Shown one piece after another: positions 1-11,019 of a DNA stretch of 64,000 nt. The notes under the pieces were generated by a model. It did not search any database. It was given only the letters and a program-made list of their open reading frames with translations, and had not been told where the DNA came from. Position numbers and translations under genes: made by a program. Source of the DNA: Candidatus Gastranaerophilales bacterium (lineage in GTDB: Bacteria; Cyanobacteriota; Vampirovibrionia; Gastranaerophilales; UBA9579); the NCBI GenBank assembly GCA_028689995.1, contig JAQVCB010000004.1, forward strand, positions 1-64,000, written 5' to 3'. The number at the start of each line of letters is the position of its first letter. Position 1 is the first letter of the stretch.

Positions 1-1
1 G

Positions 2-88
2 GATCCTGAAGTCTATTCAACCGAAAACTGTCCAATGTGCCTCAAAGGGTCTTTACCTGTTAAACCTGGAAGCAGAACGAAAGCTTAA
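2..88 (+). CDS. pyrE: C-terminal end of orotate phosphoribosyltransferase (truncated by window start)
   Basis: Frame 2 reads DPEVYSTENCPMCLKGSLPVKPGSRTKA*; the CPxCxxGxPxVKPGSR tail is typical of PyrE. Confidence 0.7.
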   Translation, partial: DPEVYSTENCPMCLKGSLPVKPGSRTKA

Positions 89-99
89 AGATATATAAG

Positions 100-1326
100 A
101 TGAATGAAGAGTTAAAACAGTTTTTATCTTTCTTTAATCTGTCAGCAAATACTGACAGCGATGGTTTATTGCTTATAATTAACGGTCAGGTTCAAAACCC
201 CGGGCAGGTGCTTAAACAGGAAAATATACTGATATTAAAAGATAAAATAATTGTCAAAAGTTCTGATCTGCCGGATAAAATTCCTGAAAACATTAAAACC
301 ATTGATGCAAGAGATAAAGTTATTACACCAGGATTAATAGATCAACACATTCATGGCGGTTATGGTTGCGATTTCAATGTTTCTTCAGTCGATGAAATGA
401 TTGATTTATCTAAAAAACTGGCTGAACATGGAATTACATCTATAGTTCCTACAGTTATGACAGCTTCTGTTGATGTTTTAAATACTCAGATGGCAAAAAT
501 TACTGAAGCTAAAAAAAACAAGCCTGATAATTCTGTTAAATTTCTTGGAATTCACCTTGAAGGGCCTTTTTTATGCCCGAAATATAAGGGCATTCATCCG
601 GAAAACGAGATACTTATCCCGTCAGTTGAGAATTTTAAGCTTATTGAAAATCAAGAGATAAAAATTGTCACTTACTCACCCGATCTGGATAAAGATCTTG
701 AACTTACAAAATATCTTGCAGAAAAAAATATAATTCCATCTGCTGGTCATACAGATGCAGATATAGAACAGATTAAAAAAGCATATAAAGCCGGATTAAA
801 ACAATTCACCCATTTATTTAATGCTATGACTCCTCTTCATCACAGGAACCCCGGTATTATCGGAGAAGCGCTTACAAATGATAACCTGTATGTTGAAGTA
901 ATAGCCGACGGCATGCACCTTCATCCTGTAATTGTAGATATAGTTTTAAGAACAAAACCTGCTTCAAAAGTGATTTTTATAAGTGACAGTTTGCCGTTGA
1001 ATAATGCTCAGGAAGATTCTGTTATTTTCGGTGGACAGAGAATATTTAGAAAAGAAGGAAAAGCAGTTAATTCTTACGGAACTTTTGCAGGAAGCCTTAT
1101 TTTCCTTGATGCCGCCCTGAATAATCTTGTTGAATGGAAGCTGGCAAATTTATCAGAATTTTTAATGTTTGCTTCTTTCAATGTTGCAAATAATCTTGGA
1201 CAAGATGAACTGAGCTTTATTGATAAAGGCAAAACAGCAGATATTGTTATATGGAATAGAGATAACGACTCTTATAAAGTTGATACAACAATAATTAACG
1301 GTAAAATCGCTTTTAATTGCCTCTAA
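100..1326 (+). CDS. nagA: N-acetylglucosamine-6-phosphate deacetylase
   Basis: VITPGLIDQHIHGGYGCDF, GIHLEGPFLCPKYKGIHP, GHTDADIEQ, THLFNAM motifs. Confidence 0.93.
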   Translation: MNEELKQFLSFFNLSANTDSDGLLLIINGQVQNPGQVLKQENILILKDKIIVKSSDLPDKIPENIKTIDARDKVITPGLIDQHIHGGYGCDFNVSSVDEMIDLSKKLAEHGITSIVPTVMTASVDVLNTQMAKITEAKKNKPDNSVKFLGIHLEGPFLCPKYKGIHPENEILIPSVENFKLIENQEIKIVTYSPDLDKDLELTKYLAEKNIIPSAGHTDADIEQIKKAYKAGLKQFTHLFNAMTPLHHRNPGIIGEALTNDNLYVEVIADGMHLHPVIVDIVLRTKPASKVIFISDSLPLNNAQEDSVIFGGQRIFRKEGKAVNSYGTFAGSLIFLDAALNNLVEWKLANLSEFLMFASFNVANNLGQDELSFIDKGKTADIVIWNRDNDSYKVDTTIINGKIAFNCL

Positions 1327-2557
1327 TTTCAGCAGGAAGTTGTTCTCTTGCACTGCCTCTCAATAATGACTGGGCGAATGTAAAGAATATACATACTATT
1401 GAGCTGATAATCAGTGTTGCGGATATTCCGAAATAATGGGAAAAAGTTCCTGCAAATAAATTTCCAAGAGGAATCATACCTCCAAATACAAGCGACCAAA
1501 TTCCCATCACTCTGCCTCTAACTGAGTCCTTTACATTTGATTGAATTATTGTAGTTATTGATGAAGAAAAAACAACTAGTCCAAAGCCTGCCAGGCAAAT
1601 GAGAATTAATCCCAGCCAGTAGATTTTACAAAATGCCAGTAATAATACCATCGCTCCTGAAAAATATATTCCCCAATTAACAAAATTACGTTTTAGCGAA
1701 CTATTACCCAGATATGCAACAAATAATGCACCGAGTAAAGCGCCAATACCATTTGCTGAAACCAGTATTGCAAAACCTTTTTCATTTATATGAAAAATAT
1801 CTTTAGCTATTGCAGGAAATAAAATTGCATATGACCAGCCAAAAACCCCTACTATTACAAGTAAAATCATCATGTCCAGAATTTCTTTATTTTCTTTTAC
1901 ATATTTGAAACCAGTTGCAGTATATTCACGAATACTTTCTTTTTGAATATTCATTTTAGCCACGATAATTTTTTGTTTTAATAATGCCCATATTACTGCT
2001 AAAAAACTTAATCCGTTGAGGAAAAAACACCAGGTAGAACCGAACCTTACCATTATTATTCCGGCAACTGCCGGTCCAATTACTCTGGCAAGATTAAAAA
2101 TTGATGAATTTAGTGCAATAGCATTCATCAAATCTTTCTTTCCTGCCATATCAATCATATATGATTGTCTAACCGGCATGTCTATTGCAAATATTATTCC
2201 GTTTAATGTTGCTATAACAACTATATGCCAGATTTCAATAACATTAAATGCTATTAATAACGTAAGCACAAAAGTAAGTATCATTGTTGACGTCTGAGTA
2301 ATTATGAGAGTGGTTCTTCGAGGAAATTTATCAGCAACAATTCCTCCAACCAACGATAGAAATAAAATAGGAAGAGCTCCTAAAGCAGCTATTAAACCTA
2401 ATAAAAGCTTTGAATTAGTCATGTCATATATAAGCCAGCTTAATGCAGTATATTGAAGCCATGTCCCTATTAAAGATACGGTCTGCCCCATAAAAAATAA
2501 TCGAAAGTTTTTATGCTTAAGGGATGCAAATGTTTTATCAATAAAGTTAATGCTCAT
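1313..2557 (-). CDS. MFS transporter (enterobactin-exporter-like)
   Basis: 12-TM-like hydrophobic pattern, GGIVADKFPRRTTLI MFS motif. Confidence 0.88.
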   Translation of the reverse strand: MSINFIDKTFASLKHKNFRLFFMGQTVSLIGTWLQYTALSWLIYDMTNSKLLLGLIAALGALPILFLSLVGGIVADKFPRRTTLIITQTSTMILTFVLTLLIAFNVIEIWHIVVIATLNGIIFAIDMPVRQSYMIDMAGKKDLMNAIALNSSIFNLARVIGPAVAGIIMVRFGSTWCFFLNGLSFLAVIWALLKQKIIVAKMNIQKESIREYTATGFKYVKENKEILDMMILLVIVGVFGWSYAILFPAIAKDIFHINEKGFAILVSANGIGALLGALFVAYLGNSSLKRNFVNWGIYFSGAMVLLLAFCKIYWLGLILICLAGFGLVVFSSSITTIIQSNVKDSVRGRVMGIWSLVFGGMIPLGNLFAGTFSHYFGISATLIISSIVCIFFTFAQSLLRGSAREQLPAEIRGN

Positions 2558-2615
2558 TTTAGTAATTTAGCTTATTTTTAAGGATTTTTCCAATCTGTAC
2601 GAAATTTAACTGATA

Positions 2616-4100
2616 TTACAGGTTAATTTCAACTTCAAAAGTCCTGTTCCAGGGAAAAGAAAGATCAAGCTCTGAAAGATGAAGATCAATTTTTTTTGCC
2701 AGATTGAGAACAAAGGGCCTTAATTCCTCATCAAGTAAAACAGTATCCGCTTCAGAAGTAATAGCTCTTATTTTTTGTCTGACTACTGTCTGATAAGCCC
2801 AATCATCTGCAAATCTGACAAGGAGTAATTTCTTAAAATTATCAAAATTAAAGCTTTGAGTTTTTTCTGCAAAATATCTTGATAAACCTGTCGAAATAGC
2901 AGTACCTAAAGTATTTCCCGTTGTATTCCATCCTGCATAGGAATAAATCTTACTTAAATCAAGGCCATTTCCAAGCAAACTTTTAACCAGAAGGTTATCA
3001 GCTCCGTTTGCACAGGCAACATCGGCTATCAATACAGGTTTTTTTGAATCTTTTATAATAGAAATACAGTAGTTAATAGCACCGAAATTTTCAATTTCAG
3101 TATGTATTGCCATGCAATGGTCATTTTGTGAAACTATAGGAGTATGCACCAACAATAAAACATCAGCTTCTTCGGGACTATTTGCGACTTTAGCCCCACA
3201 CAGGTTTATTTGCCCAAAAACAGATGCTTCAATAGTTCTATCTTCATACCTTGAAATAACATTTCTTCCGCTTTCAGTTGAAAAAATAGGATAAATTAAT
3301 ATTTTTTTACTAAAATATTCAAGAATTCCTCTTATTAACAGATCTGACGGAATTTCATCAGCCCCTGTCTGCACATTGATCCTTGATTCAAGATTCTGCC
3401 GGATTATCAAGTCTTTTAATATTTTTGATTCCTGAACATTAAAACCGTATTTAGCTGTGTCATCCTGACTAAAGACCATAAAATCAATCAAATCATTTTT
3501 TACGAGGTCTAAATAATACTTGTTTATATTGGAATTTCTTTGCCTTGTCTGTATATAATCTTCTAAAATATCTCCCGGAATAAGGTTAAATGCATCTTTT
3601 AGTTCTTCCTGATCAGATAAATCTGGAGATTCTGAAATCTTATCGGTTAAATATGAATATTTAAAAATTAATTCTCCATATTTATTCCAATATTCCTTTT
3701 CTTCTTCATTGTAATTGTTATTTGAAACCCGCATAATGCTGCTGAAAGCATAAAGTTTTAAATTTTTTTCTTTTTTATATTTTTGAATTAACTGCTCAAA
3801 TTTATCTATTCTTGATTTTATTATTTCTTCTTTGTCAGAACTTCTTCTCGATGGAATCAATCCCCCATAAACAATAGAATCAAGACTACATACGATTAAA
3901 CTTATATTTTCATCTTCAAGAATTTTATTTAACCACAATAAAACTTGATCTATATCTGTATTATGAGTTAGACCACCAATATATTCTCTCGGCGGAATAA
4001 ACACTTCTGTATTAGCACTCAAATACCCTATTTGAAGTGGAAGAGAATAACTAACAGGTCTATTATCAAGCGGAATAAATGCAATTTTGATTTTTTCCAC
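2616..4100 (-). CDS. DUF4127 family protein
   Basis: IAFIPLDNRPVSYSLP, SLDSIVYGGLIPSRR, SQDDTAKYGFNVQE motifs typical of DUF4127. Confidence 0.8.
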   Translation of the reverse strand: MEKIKIAFIPLDNRPVSYSLPLQIGYLSANTEVFIPPREYIGGLTHNTDIDQVLLWLNKILEDENISLIVCSLDSIVYGGLIPSRRSSDKEEIIKSRIDKFEQLIQKYKKEKNLKLYAFSSIMRVSNNNYNEEEKEYWNKYGELIFKYSYLTDKISESPDLSDQEELKDAFNLIPGDILEDYIQTRQRNSNINKYYLDLVKNDLIDFMVFSQDDTAKYGFNVQESKILKDLIIRQNLESRINVQTGADEIPSDLLIRGILEYFSKKILIYPIFSTESGRNVISRYEDRTIEASVFGQINLCGAKVANSPEEADVLLLVHTPIVSQNDHCMAIHTEIENFGAINYCISIIKDSKKPVLIADVACANGADNLLVKSLLGNGLDLSKIYSYAGWNTTGNTLGTAISTGLSRYFAEKTQSFNFDNFKKLLLVRFADDWAYQTVVRQKIRAITSEADTVLLDEELRPFVLNLAKKIDLHLSELDLSFPWNRTFEVEINL

Positions 4101-4132
4101 GAAATACTCCTTTAAAAAATGACTTGAATTTT

Positions 4133-4822
4133 TTATTTAACCGGAGGATTAATTAATTCAGGCGCATTTAAGTTTCTGATATAAGCCGGTGTCATGAATG
4201 GATTTTCATACATATAATCGCTGTAATCATTCTTTGAATTTTTATTAGTTTTAGCATTTTCAACAGCATCAATAGTTTTCATAAATTCAGGAGGTATCAT
4301 AGGAATTGACGGTCCAAATGATGGTTTTGATACATCCTGCGGCGGCAAAGATATATCAACCTGGTTTGAATTAGTTTCTCTGCAATCTTCATCCATTATT
4401 TTTGCAATTCTGACATCTTTATAATCTTCACTTTTCCAGACTGCCACTTCAAAGTAAGATACTTTACCATTTAGATCTTTTTGATTTGGAAGATTAAATT
4501 TTATCTCAATTATTCCATTTTCAGGTACAATTCCCTTCACTGTTACAGGGTCAAGTCCAAGTCTGAGGGTCTTTCCATAAAAAGGGTTTGCTCCTGAATT
4601 AGAAGCTGAAATCATAAGTGATACAGAGTTACCTGGAGCAGCTTTAACTTTGAAGGAGTTTTCCTGTCCGATAATAAGCTTTGATGGTTTATAAACAACA
4701 GGATATTCTCTACTTATTAACAAATTTTGTTTATTTGATGAGCTAAGATCAATTTCCAGCTGGGCAAATACCGGCAAGGTCAGCATATACACAAATAAAA
4801 AAAGTAAGAGAAACTTCTTCAT
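4133..4822 (-). CDS. hypothetical exported protein
   Basis: N-terminal signal peptide MKKFLLLFLFVYMLTLPVFA; no domain recognised. Confidence 0.6.
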   Translation of the reverse strand: MKKFLLLFLFVYMLTLPVFAQLEIDLSSSNKQNLLISREYPVVYKPSKLIIGQENSFKVKAAPGNSVSLMISASNSGANPFYGKTLRLGLDPVTVKGIVPENGIIEIKFNLPNQKDLNGKVSYFEVAVWKSEDYKDVRIAKIMDEDCRETNSNQVDISLPPQDVSKPSFGPSIPMIPPEFMKTIDAVENAKTNKNSKNDYSDYMYENPFMTPAYIRNLNAPELINPPVK

Positions 4823-4976
4823 AAAATCATACCTTCCAAAATTTTTGTTTATTATAGTTTAAATAAAAAACAGATTATTTTAAATATTTGAGTTGTTAAT
4901 ATTTTACACGTTTTGCTGTTTTACTGTAAAATTTTAATAAATAAGTTACTTTAAAAATTGTTATAATTTAGCCGGA

Positions 4977-6335
4977 TTGGATAAAATGAAATTTCAAGTT
5001 AAGAATATTCTGGAAATAACAAACGGAAAGCTGCTGAGAGGCAAAGACATTTCTGGTGATTATAATTTATCAACGGATACAAGAAATATAACATCCGATG
5101 AAATATTCTGGCCCCTTATTGGAGAAAACTTTGATGGGCATAATTTTATAAATACAGCATTAGCAAACGGAGTTAGAGGATATTTAATTGATAAAAATCA
5201 CAAAAATTTTGTTTTTGAAGAAGCACTTTTTGTGATTAAAGTTGAAGATACGTTAAAAGCATATTTACAGCTTGCAAATTTTGCAAAAAATCAAATTAAT
5301 CCTGTTGTAATTGCAGTTACAGGCAGTTCCGGTAAAACTACCACAAAAGAAATGATTTATTCTGTGCTGTCACAGCAATACCATACCCATAAGTCAAAAC
5401 TTAATCATAATAATGAAATCGGATTATGTCAGACAATGCTTGGGATGCCCGACAATACTGAATTTTTGGTTGTTGAAATGGGAATGAGAGGAATCGGGGA
5501 AATTGAGCTTTTATCAAAATATGCACAGCCGAATATTGCAGTTATAACAAATATCGGTACTGCACATATAGGAAGACTCGGCAGTAGAGAAAAAATTACA
5601 AAAGCAAAATGCGAAATTATCAATTATCTGAATAAAGAAGGAACTTTAATATCGTATGATGAAGAATTAGTTAAAAATAATATCGGATGGAAAGGCAAAA
5701 CCATATATTACAGCCTTGATTCGGTTAATATTACAAAACAGCACTCTGACAGTTCTGAATTTTTCTATAAAAAAAATGCTTACAAACTCAATGTATCAGG
5801 TGAATATAATATAATAAATTCTCTTGCAGCCATAGAAATAGGTCTTTTAGCTCGACTATCTTTTGATAAAATATCTGAAGGGCTTGCTTTATACAGACCA
5901 ATTGATAATAGATGGCAGGTAATTGACTTTGGAAATAATATACAAATAATAAATGACAGTTATAATGCAAATCCCGACTCTGTAAAAGCTGCTATTAAAG
6001 CTGTGATCAGTTCGTATCCAAATAAAAAAATTGTACTTGTTCTTGGAGATATGGCAGAATTAGGCAAATACGAAGAAAGTTTACATAAAGAAATTGGAGA
6101 TTTCTTAAAGAATAAGCCTATTTTTGAAGTAATTACCGTCGGAGAAAAAGCAGAATTAATTACAAAAACTTTGGAAAATGAAAAATTTAAAATTAAATCG
6201 TTTACTAGAAATGATGAAGTTGTAGAATATTTATCAGATACTTTGGTTTCAGAATCGATTGTACTTTTAAAAGCTTCAAGATGCATGTCTTTTGAAAATA
6301 TTGTTGAAAAATTGAAAAATGCGGGAGTGAATTAA
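4977..6335 (+). CDS. murF: UDP-N-acetylmuramoyl-tripeptide--D-alanyl-D-alanine ligase (TTG start shown; ATG at 4986 possible)
   Basis: VTGSSGKTTTKEMI, EMGMRGIGEIELLS, NDSYNANPDSVKAAI. Confidence 0.95.
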   Translation: MDKMKFQVKNILEITNGKLLRGKDISGDYNLSTDTRNITSDEIFWPLIGENFDGHNFINTALANGVRGYLIDKNHKNFVFEEALFVIKVEDTLKAYLQLANFAKNQINPVVIAVTGSSGKTTTKEMIYSVLSQQYHTHKSKLNHNNEIGLCQTMLGMPDNTEFLVVEMGMRGIGEIELLSKYAQPNIAVITNIGTAHIGRLGSREKITKAKCEIINYLNKEGTLISYDEELVKNNIGWKGKTIYYSLDSVNITKQHSDSSEFFYKKNAYKLNVSGEYNIINSLAAIEIGLLARLSFDKISEGLALYRPIDNRWQVIDFGNNIQIINDSYNANPDSVKAAIKAVISSYPNKKIVLVLGDMAELGKYEESLHKEIGDFLKNKPIFEVITVGEKAELITKTLENEKFKIKSFTRNDEVVEYLSDTLVSESIVLLKASRCMSFENIVEKLKNAGVN

Positions 6336-7297
6336 TGCTAGTTTATGTATCAGCGCTACTTTCAATGTTATTGACACTTTTAGCAGGTGTTCCGTATATT
6401 GATTTTCTTAAAAAGAATATGTATGGACAATTTATAAGAGAAGATGGTCCGGCGTCTCATAATAAAAAAGCCGGAACTCCTACAATGGGCGGTTTGATTA
6501 TTGTGATTCCTGCAATAGTCGGTGCAGTATTGTCTTTGGTTATGGACCAGAAAACAAGTATTGAAGCATTAATTGTACTAATTATTTTTGGATTATTTAC
6601 TTTTATTGGATTAAGAGATGACATAGCAAAAATAGCTCAAAAACAGAATAAAGGATTGAGCGCTAGAAGAAAACTCTTACTGCAAATTCTGATAGCCTCG
6701 ATTCCGGCTTTATATATTACATATATGGGTGAGAGATCTATATCGGTTTTTGGACTTGCAAATGTAGATATTGGTACTTTTTATCCATTTTTTGCTGTTT
6801 TTATTATAACCGGCTTTTCAAATGCTGTTAATTTGACAGATGGCCTTGACGGACTTGCTTCAGGAACAGTTGCTTTTGCTTTATCAGCTATGACAGCTAT
6901 TTGTATGTTGATGGGCAAACACGATTTAGCAATAATTTCTGCTGCTATAGCAGGAAGTTGTTTTGGATTTCTCTATTATAACAAATTTCCGGCAAAAATC
7001 TTTATGGGAGATACAGGGAGTCTGGCCCTTGGCGGAGTGCTCGGTACACTTGCTGTTATAGGCAAATTTGAATTATGGTTATTAATTATAGGTGGAATTT
7101 TTGTAATAGAAACATTATCTGTAATTTTACAGGTTATAAGCTTTAAGACAACAGGAAAACGAATTTTCAAGATGAGTCCTGTTCATCATCATTTTGAGCT
7201 TATAGGCTGGTCAGAAACAAAAGTCGTATATACATTCTGGTTTGTAGGAATAATATTTGCACTAATAGGCAGTATTTTAAAATTATATCTGGACTAA
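6335..7297 (+). CDS. mraY: phospho-N-acetylmuramoyl-pentapeptide-transferase
   Basis: GTPTMGGLIIV, NAVNLTDGLDGLASG, MGDTGSLALGG, SPVHHHFELIGWSE. Confidence 0.97.
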   Translation: MLVYVSALLSMLLTLLAGVPYIDFLKKNMYGQFIREDGPASHNKKAGTPTMGGLIIVIPAIVGAVLSLVMDQKTSIEALIVLIIFGLFTFIGLRDDIAKIAQKQNKGLSARRKLLLQILIASIPALYITYMGERSISVFGLANVDIGTFYPFFAVFIITGFSNAVNLTDGLDGLASGTVAFALSAMTAICMLMGKHDLAIISAAIAGSCFGFLYYNKFPAKIFMGDTGSLALGGVLGTLAVIGKFELWLLIIGGIFVIETLSVILQVISFKTTGKRIFKMSPVHHHFELIGWSETKVVYTFWFVGIIFALIGSILKLYLD

Positions 7298-7315
7298 AGA
7301 ACTAAATAGAAGAGA

Positions 7316-8689
7316 GTGAGTATGAAGAGACAGTGGATTGACAATAATATTACAATTTTGGGTTTTTCTTTAAGTGGGATTGCATCCGCTAAATATCTGG
7401 TTAAAAAAGGAGCAAATTGCACAATCAGTGAAAAGAAGGAAGAAAAACCGGAAGATGCTGAAAGAATTCTTGAATTAAAACAACTTGGAATAAATGTTGA
7501 AATGGGCGGACACAAAGAAGAAACCATTTTAAATGCTGACTTAATTATAACAAGTCCGGGGATACCACCTCATTCTGATGTAATTAAACTGGCAAAAGAT
7601 AAAAATATCCAGGTTATAAGTGAAATAGAACTTGCATATATAGAAACAGATAAACCTTTTATTGCAATAACGGGTACAAATGGAAAAACCACAACAACTA
7701 AACTTGTATCTGAAATCCTGACAAATTCAGGACTAAATGCACCTGCCTGCGGAAATATTGGTTTACCACCAATTACATTAATTGATAGCAATGTTGATTA
7801 TTTTGTTACAGAGCTAAGTTCTTTTCAAATATACACAAGTAAGACATTTAAACCTCAAATAGCACTCTTTATAAACTATGCCCCAGACCATATTGATTGG
7901 CATGGTTCTGAAGAAGAATATTTTGAAGCTAAAGCCTCTTTGTTTACAGGTTATAAATCACCGGCATGGTCAATATTAAATGCCTGTGATCCTAAAGTAA
8001 CAGATTTAAAGAACAGAACTGATTCAAAAATTGTTTATTTCGGAAGAGAAATGCCTGATACCTCTATCTACATTCAAAATAATAAAATAGTTTACAAAAG
8101 TAAGGGCAGAATAGAAGAAATTATTGCATTAAAGGATATTTCTCTTATAGGAAAGCATAATTACCAAAATATAATGGCCTCCATCGCCATTGCAAAAATT
8201 GTTGGAATTGATACTGATATTATCAGGTCAACAATATCGGACTTTTCGTCGCCTGAGCATAGATTGGAATACGTTAATACAATTGACGGAATTGATTTTT
8301 ATAATGATTCAAAAGCTACAAACTGTGATTCTGCTATTTGTGCACTGCGTGCTTTTGAAAATAGACAGGTTGTTTTAATTGCAGGAGGAAGAGATAAAGG
8401 AACGGATCTTTGTGAATTTGTTCAATCCGTTAAAAAACATGCTGCTTCTGTTATTTTAATAGGAGAAGCGGCTGACAGATTTCAAGAAGCACTGGAATTA
8501 TTTGGGTATTGTAATATTCATAGAGCAGGTTCTCTGGAAGAAGCAATTGAAACTGCTTTTAGCCTGAAATTAGGACCAGTATTGTTCTCTCCTGCGTGTG
8601 CAAGTTTTGATATGTTTAAAAATTACGAAGAAAGAGGACGGGCATTTAAAGACTATGTCATTAAGAAAAAAACGCTTAGCCCTGCATAA
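7316..8689 (+). CDS. murD: UDP-N-acetylmuramoylalanine--D-glutamate ligase
   Basis: GTNGKTTTTKLVSEIL, NYAPDHIDWHGS, NDSKATN, GGRDKGTD. Confidence 0.96.
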   Translation: MSMKRQWIDNNITILGFSLSGIASAKYLVKKGANCTISEKKEEKPEDAERILELKQLGINVEMGGHKEETILNADLIITSPGIPPHSDVIKLAKDKNIQVISEIELAYIETDKPFIAITGTNGKTTTTKLVSEILTNSGLNAPACGNIGLPPITLIDSNVDYFVTELSSFQIYTSKTFKPQIALFINYAPDHIDWHGSEEEYFEAKASLFTGYKSPAWSILNACDPKVTDLKNRTDSKIVYFGREMPDTSIYIQNNKIVYKSKGRIEEIIALKDISLIGKHNYQNIMASIAIAKIVGIDTDIIRSTISDFSSPEHRLEYVNTIDGIDFYNDSKATNCDSAICALRAFENRQVVLIAGGRDKGTDLCEFVQSVKKHAASVILIGEAADRFQEALELFGYCNIHRAGSLEEAIETAFSLKLGPVLFSPACASFDMFKNYEERGRAFKDYVIKKKTLSPA

Positions 8690-9827
8690 AAATCGGGATA
8701 AAAATAATAAAAAAAAATCAAATGTTATACTGGCACCACCTGATAATATGCTTATAGCTATTATTATTGCTTTGATTGTGTTTGGTTCATTGGCAATATT
8801 TAGCGCAGGAGCTCCGGACGGACTTGATGTATATCATAATCCTGCATACTACGTAATTAAACATATTTTATTTGTTGCTCTCGGCTGTTTCTTAATGATT
8901 AAAGCTTCAAGATTTGATTATAGATACTGGAAAGAATTGGCTGTTCTCTTTTCGATTATAACAATAGTTCTTATTGTAGCAACTTTTATTCCAGGGATTG
9001 GTAAAATAAGTCATGGATCGTCAAGATGGCTTGTCGGTCTTCCGATCCAGCCATCTGAACTTGCAAAAATTGGGAGTATATTTCTTATAGCTTCTGCACT
9101 TGTACATGCCAAAAGTCTTTTTGATAAAAAATTATTAAAACATCTTTTTCTCATTTTAATTATGATTGCGCTGATCTTTAAACAACCTAATCTTAGTATT
9201 TCAATGATAATTGCATTTGTAACAGCAGCAATGATGCTTGTTGCTGGTGTATCTCATTTATTGCTCAGTGGAATAATAATAACAGTAATACCTTTTATTT
9301 ATGCCCATATTTTATCAACTCCTTATCAGTTAAAAAGAATCACAGGATGGCTAAAACCTTGGGAAGATCCGCAGGGGACGGGATATAACTTGATTCAATC
9401 TCTGTATGCAATCGGTTCAGGCGGTATTTTGGGTGCAGGATTTGGAAATTCCAAGCAAAAACTATTCTGGTTACCTTTTAGACATACTGATTTTATTTTT
9501 GCGGTTATAGCCGAAGAATTTGGTCTTATTGGCGGCATAATTCTAATAGGAATTTTCCTTGCTTTTATATATAGAGGTTTTCTAATTGCAAACAAGTGTC
9601 CAGATATGTTTGGAAGGCTGATAGCCTTTGGAATAACCTTTTCAATCGGATTACAGGCATTTATTAATATTGGCGTTGCAGTAGGAGTCCTTCCTATAAC
9701 AGGTGTCACACTTCCTTTAATTAGTTATGGCGGATCCTCTGTCGTTGTAACTTTATTTATGCTTGGAGTTTTATTGAATATTTCCAGAAAAAGAGTAAAG
9801 AAAATCCATACACAGGAAGAATGTTAA
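8655..9827 (+). CDS. ftsW: FtsW/RodA/SpoVE family SEDS protein, probably FtsW (longer ORF opens at 8598)
   Basis: SRWL.G, QPSELAKIGSIF, GGILGAGFGNSKQK, LPLISYGGSS; overlaps murD end. Confidence 0.9.
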   Translation: MSLRKKRLALHKNRDKNNKKKSNVILAPPDNMLIAIIIALIVFGSLAIFSAGAPDGLDVYHNPAYYVIKHILFVALGCFLMIKASRFDYRYWKELAVLFSIITIVLIVATFIPGIGKISHGSSRWLVGLPIQPSELAKIGSIFLIASALVHAKSLFDKKLLKHLFLILIMIALIFKQPNLSISMIIAFVTAAMMLVAGVSHLLLSGIIITVIPFIYAHILSTPYQLKRITGWLKPWEDPQGTGYNLIQSLYAIGSGGILGAGFGNSKQKLFWLPFRHTDFIFAVIAEEFGLIGGIILIGIFLAFIYRGFLIANKCPDMFGRLIAFGITFSIGLQAFINIGVAVGVLPITGVTLPLISYGGSSVVVTLFMLGVLLNISRKRVKKIHTQEEC

Positions 9828-10960
9828 TAAAAATGGTTAATAATAATAAAAAAATAACAGTTGCAATCACAGGAGGCGGCACAGGTGGACATATTTATCC
9901 CGCTGTTGCTGTAGCTCAAGCATTAAAAACAGATAATGATATAGAAAAAGTTTATTATGTAGGCTGTCCTGATAATATGGAAAAAGAGATAGCCATAAAG
10001 GAAGAATTAGAATTTATACCGGTTTCTATATCAGGCATGCCAAGAAAATTAGGATTTAATATAATTAAATGGTTTTTAAAACTCAATAAGGCTGTCGGTG
10101 ATGCTATTATTCAGTTAAAAAAAATAAAACCGGATGTAATTCTTGGAACTGGCGGATATGTTAGTGGTCCTGTTTTAATTGCGGCAATAATTCTCAGGAT
10201 TCCATTTGTCATTCATGATCCTGATGCACATCCCGGCATAGTAAACAGATTTGTGTCACCGTGGGCAAAAGCGGTATCAGTTGCGTTTGAAGAAGCAAAA
10301 AATTATATCAGCTCGAAAAATATTATAGTAAACGGAAATCCTATAAGATTTGGTATAAACAGTATTAAAAAAGAAGAAGCACTAAAAGAACTGAATTTAG
10401 ATAATTCCAGAAAAACTATTCTTGTTATGGGCGGATCTCAGGGAGCAAAAACAATTAACAATGCAATATTGAATGCTGCACCAGTTTTAATTAATGATTA
10501 CAATTTTCAAATTGTTCATCAGACAGGCAAAAAAAATTATAATGAATATATTGAGCAGCTTTCTCTAAAATGGCCGGAATATAAAGAAAATTCCTGTTAT
10601 ATTGTCAGTCCATATTTTGATAATATGTCAATTCCTCTTGCTGCTGCTGATCTAGCAATATCAAGAGCAGGTTCCCTTAGTATTTCAGAACTTAATTTAA
10701 GCAGTCTGCCTTCAATTTTGATACCATATCCTTATGCTGCAGCTGATCATCAAAGATATAATGCAAAAGCTCTGAAAAAAGCCGGCGCTTCCGCCTATCT
10801 TGAAGATGCTGAATGCAATCAGAATAATTTAATAAAGATGATTTTAGAAATTTTAAATGATGAAGAAAAATTAAAATCTATGAAAACAGCTAATAACAAA
10901 TTAGCAAGGCCTTATGCAACTGATAATTTAGTTAAGATTATAAAATGTGCAAAATTTTGA
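9821..10960 (+). CDS. murG: UDP-GlcNAc--undecaprenyl-PP-MurNAc-pentapeptide N-acetylglucosaminyltransferase
   Basis: TGGGTGGHIYPAVAVAQ, GTGGYVSGPVLIAA, GGSQGAKTIN, AISRAGSLSISEL. Confidence 0.96.
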   Translation: MLIKMVNNNKKITVAITGGGTGGHIYPAVAVAQALKTDNDIEKVYYVGCPDNMEKEIAIKEELEFIPVSISGMPRKLGFNIIKWFLKLNKAVGDAIIQLKKIKPDVILGTGGYVSGPVLIAAIILRIPFVIHDPDAHPGIVNRFVSPWAKAVSVAFEEAKNYISSKNIIVNGNPIRFGINSIKKEEALKELNLDNSRKTILVMGGSQGAKTINNAILNAAPVLINDYNFQIVHQTGKKNYNEYIEQLSLKWPEYKENSCYIVSPYFDNMSIPLAAADLAISRAGSLSISELNLSSLPSILIPYPYAAADHQRYNAKALKKAGASAYLEDAECNQNNLIKMILEILNDEEKLKSMKTANNKLARPYATDNLVKIIKCAKF

Positions 10961-11019
10961 TATTATGTATAATATATTTCATATAATAATATTAGAAAAA
11001 TTTATAAAGGATAAAAGTA

